From contig JAFDIX010000289.1 in the NCBI GenBank assembly GCA_019307805.1, forward strand, positions 1 through 5,980: a DNA stretch of 5,980 nucleotides, written 5' to 3'. Positions 4,755-5,980 of this stretch are shown here, in pieces. The stretch is from Deltaproteobacteria bacterium. Lineage in GTDB: Bacteria > Desulfobacterota > DSM-4660 > Desulfatiglandales > HGW-15. Position 1 is the first letter of the stretch. Each line of letters begins with the position of its first letter. The notes beneath the pieces were generated by a model. That model saw only the letters and a list, made by a program, of their open reading frames with translations. It had not been told where the DNA came from and did not search any database. The position numbers were made by a program, and so were the translations under genes.

Positions 4755-5980
4755 CTAAAGAACCAGGCTTTGAAACGAAGCCATGAACTCGTGAGGGGCT
4801 CCTTCGTCTCTATCACTTCTTCGCCATTGATGCGACCGTGCCACTCGAGTTCTCCTTTCGAGTTCTCCTTCTTCGTTCAGGAGTACACGATAAGACACAT
4901 TGGAGAGTTTCTCATCGAGGTCAGAAGTCCAGGCAGCGACCATCTCTTGTGAATCGATAAGCAGTCCCATCTCGGCATTGATTTCTATGGATCGGGGGTC
5001 GAGATTCAAAGAGCCGACAAAGAGATATCTGCGATCGATCAAAAAGGCCTTGGTATGCAGCGTCAAGGCATCCGGACCTTCATCTGTACCTGACAGTTCG
5101 CGCGCAGCATTCGCTCTCGCTTCATAAAGTTCCGCACCGGCTTTGATTACGTCTTTTCGATAACGCGCGTAGCCGCCATGTACCGGTACATGGTTATTGG
5201 AAGCCAGTGAGTTGGTCAGGATAATCACGCGTACACCCTTGTCGACGAGATTCCGCACCAGCTGAACCCCGCCCTCACCGGGGACATAGTATGGCGATAT
5301 AAAGACGATTTCTTTCTCGGCGCTGAGCAGCACCTCTCTCAAGTCTGTTGCGAGCTGCATCTGCTCTTCGCTGATTTCGTTAATCAGCTTGTCTGGGCTG
5401 TCCGACAGTACGCGTGCCTCGGCAGGAAACATTGGCTGGCGATCCGCTATGAGATCCTGAAGCAGTTGGCTCTCAAGCGCCTGTTTATAGACCTTATCAT
5501 AGATACCGTTGAATTCTTCTGCGATGTCGGCACGCACAGTTTCAAGGTCTTCATCCGCCTTGTTTGCAGCAATCTGATCCATTGGTACCGCACGAGAATG
5601 ATTCCAGAACTCGTCGAAAGATGTCGAGATTTCAGCGGCGATTGGCCCCATTGCCATTACATCAAAATCGACAAATACGGACTCCGTCTTCAGGTCGAAA
5701 TACTCATCGGCGATATTGCGCCCGCCGACGACGCTGATCTGGTTGTCAACCGTAAATGACTTGTTATGCATGCGCCGGTTAGCCTGCCTGAAATCACCAA
5801 CGAAATTCAGCAAGGAAAATCCGCGACGTGAAATAGGATTGAACAACCGGACTTCGATATTCGGGTGCTGGTTCATCAAGAGCAGACCTCGATCCGGTGC
5901 AGTCGTAAAAATATCATCAAGGAGGAAACGAACCCGAACACCCCGATCCGCCGCCTTCAGCAGCGCGTTCATCATGACCA
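4755..5980 (-). CDS. clsC: ClsC-type cardiolipin synthase (phospholipase D superfamily), 5' partial, frameshifted at its 3' end
   Basis: The gene enters from the right edge; 406 residues are counted from the ATG at 5975, but the frame stays open beyond it and the true N-terminus is outside. Two HKD motifs are intact: HNKSFTVD (H70, K72, D77) followed by VGGRNIADEYF, and LHTKAFLID (H307, K309, D314) followed by FVGSLNLDPRS. This arrangement, with LLDD, NIEVRLFNP and NRRMHNKSFTVDNQ, matches ClsC/YmdC, a membrane-associated enzyme that makes cardiolipin by phosphatidyl transfer. Both catalytic sites are upstream of the damage. After residue E373 an exact 13-bp duplication shifts the frame, replacing the normal tail with 33 unrelated residues and a TAG at 4755-4757. 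Without one copy the tail reads GELEWHGRINGEEVIE and ends FRIAPESQL at a TAG at 4730-4732, as expected for the family. Activity may be reduced, altered or unaffected. Confidence 0.88.
   Translation of the reverse strand, partial: VMMNALLKAADRGVRVRFLLDDIFTTAPDRGLLLMNQHPNIEVRLFNPISRRGFSLLNFVGDFRQANRRMHNKSFTVDNQISVVGGRNIADEYFDLKTESVFVDFDVMAMGPIAAEISTSFDEFWNHSRAVPMDQIAANKADEDLETVRADIAEEFNGIYDKVYKQALESQLLQDLIADRQPMFPAEARVLSDSPDKLINEISEEQMQLATDLREVLLSAEKEIVFISPYYVPGEGGVQLVRNLVDKGVRVIILTNSLASNNHVPVHGGYARYRKDVIKAGAELYEARANAARELSGTDEGPDALTLHTKAFLIDRRYLFVGSLNLDPRSIEINAEMGLLIDSQEMVAAWTSDLDEKLSNVSYRVLLNEEGELERRTRVARSHQWRRSDRDEGAPHEFMASFQSLVL
4845..4870. repeat. exact 13-bp tandem duplication inside clsC
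   Basis: TCGAGTTCTCCTT occurs at 4845-4857 and again directly at 4858-4870. Flanking bases do not extend the match. Thirteen is not a multiple of three, so the second copy changes the reading frame of the leftward clsC-like gene. Confidence 0.97.

Noticed and set aside
1..5980. CRISPR array, tRNA, rRNA, complete insertion sequence or toxin-antitoxin pair
   Set aside because: No regularly spaced repeats, no cloverleaf-like segments, no transposase motifs and no small paired ORFs with suitable signals were found on reading both strands.

Overview
The window reads as a mid-GC proteobacterial chromosome fragment. The left part (about 1-3780) looks like an anaerobe of the Desulfobacterota/Deltaproteobacteria type: its UspA protein, its EEP-family hydrolase and its large cobalamin-type radical SAM enzyme all have the flavour of that group. 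This is an impression from family features; no 16S, tRNA or marker gene is present to fix the organism.

Layout, left to right. 1-188: window edge, possibly the tail of a rightward gene, with a candidate leftward promoter. 180-626 (-): a single-domain universal stress protein. 627-913: divergent intergenic region with the leader of the next gene. 914-1690 (+): an endonuclease/exonuclease/phosphatase-fold hydrolase. 1693-1727: a perfect 16-bp hairpin between convergent genes, a likely bidirectional terminator. 1745-3766 (-): a 673-residue B12-binding/radical SAM protein with a PqqD-like C-terminal segment. 3845-4495 (-): a conserved protein of unknown function with an H-x2-C-x2-C motif. 4474-4620 (-): the 3' remnant of an alkA-type DNA glycosylase gene that overlaps the previous gene by 22 nt. 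4755-5980 (-): a ClsC-type cardiolipin synthase (phospholipase D superfamily) running off the right edge.

The clearest anomaly is in the clsC-like gene. An exact 13-bp tandem duplication (4845-4857 and 4858-4870) shifts the frame 33 codons before the present stop. Removing one copy restores a family-like tail ending in APESQL and a stop at 4730-4732. Immediately downstream, the alkA gene survives only as its C-terminal end, so this locus carries two kinds of damage within about 250 bp.

The four leftward genes from clsC to the radical SAM gene are co-oriented, but the first three (phospholipid synthesis, DNA alkylation repair, unknown) share no obvious pathway with the radical SAM gene. The 78-bp gap at 3767-3844 may be a boundary between an acquired or rearranged block on the right and the resident sequence on the left. 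No CRISPR array, rRNA, tRNA, transposase or intact IS element is visible.
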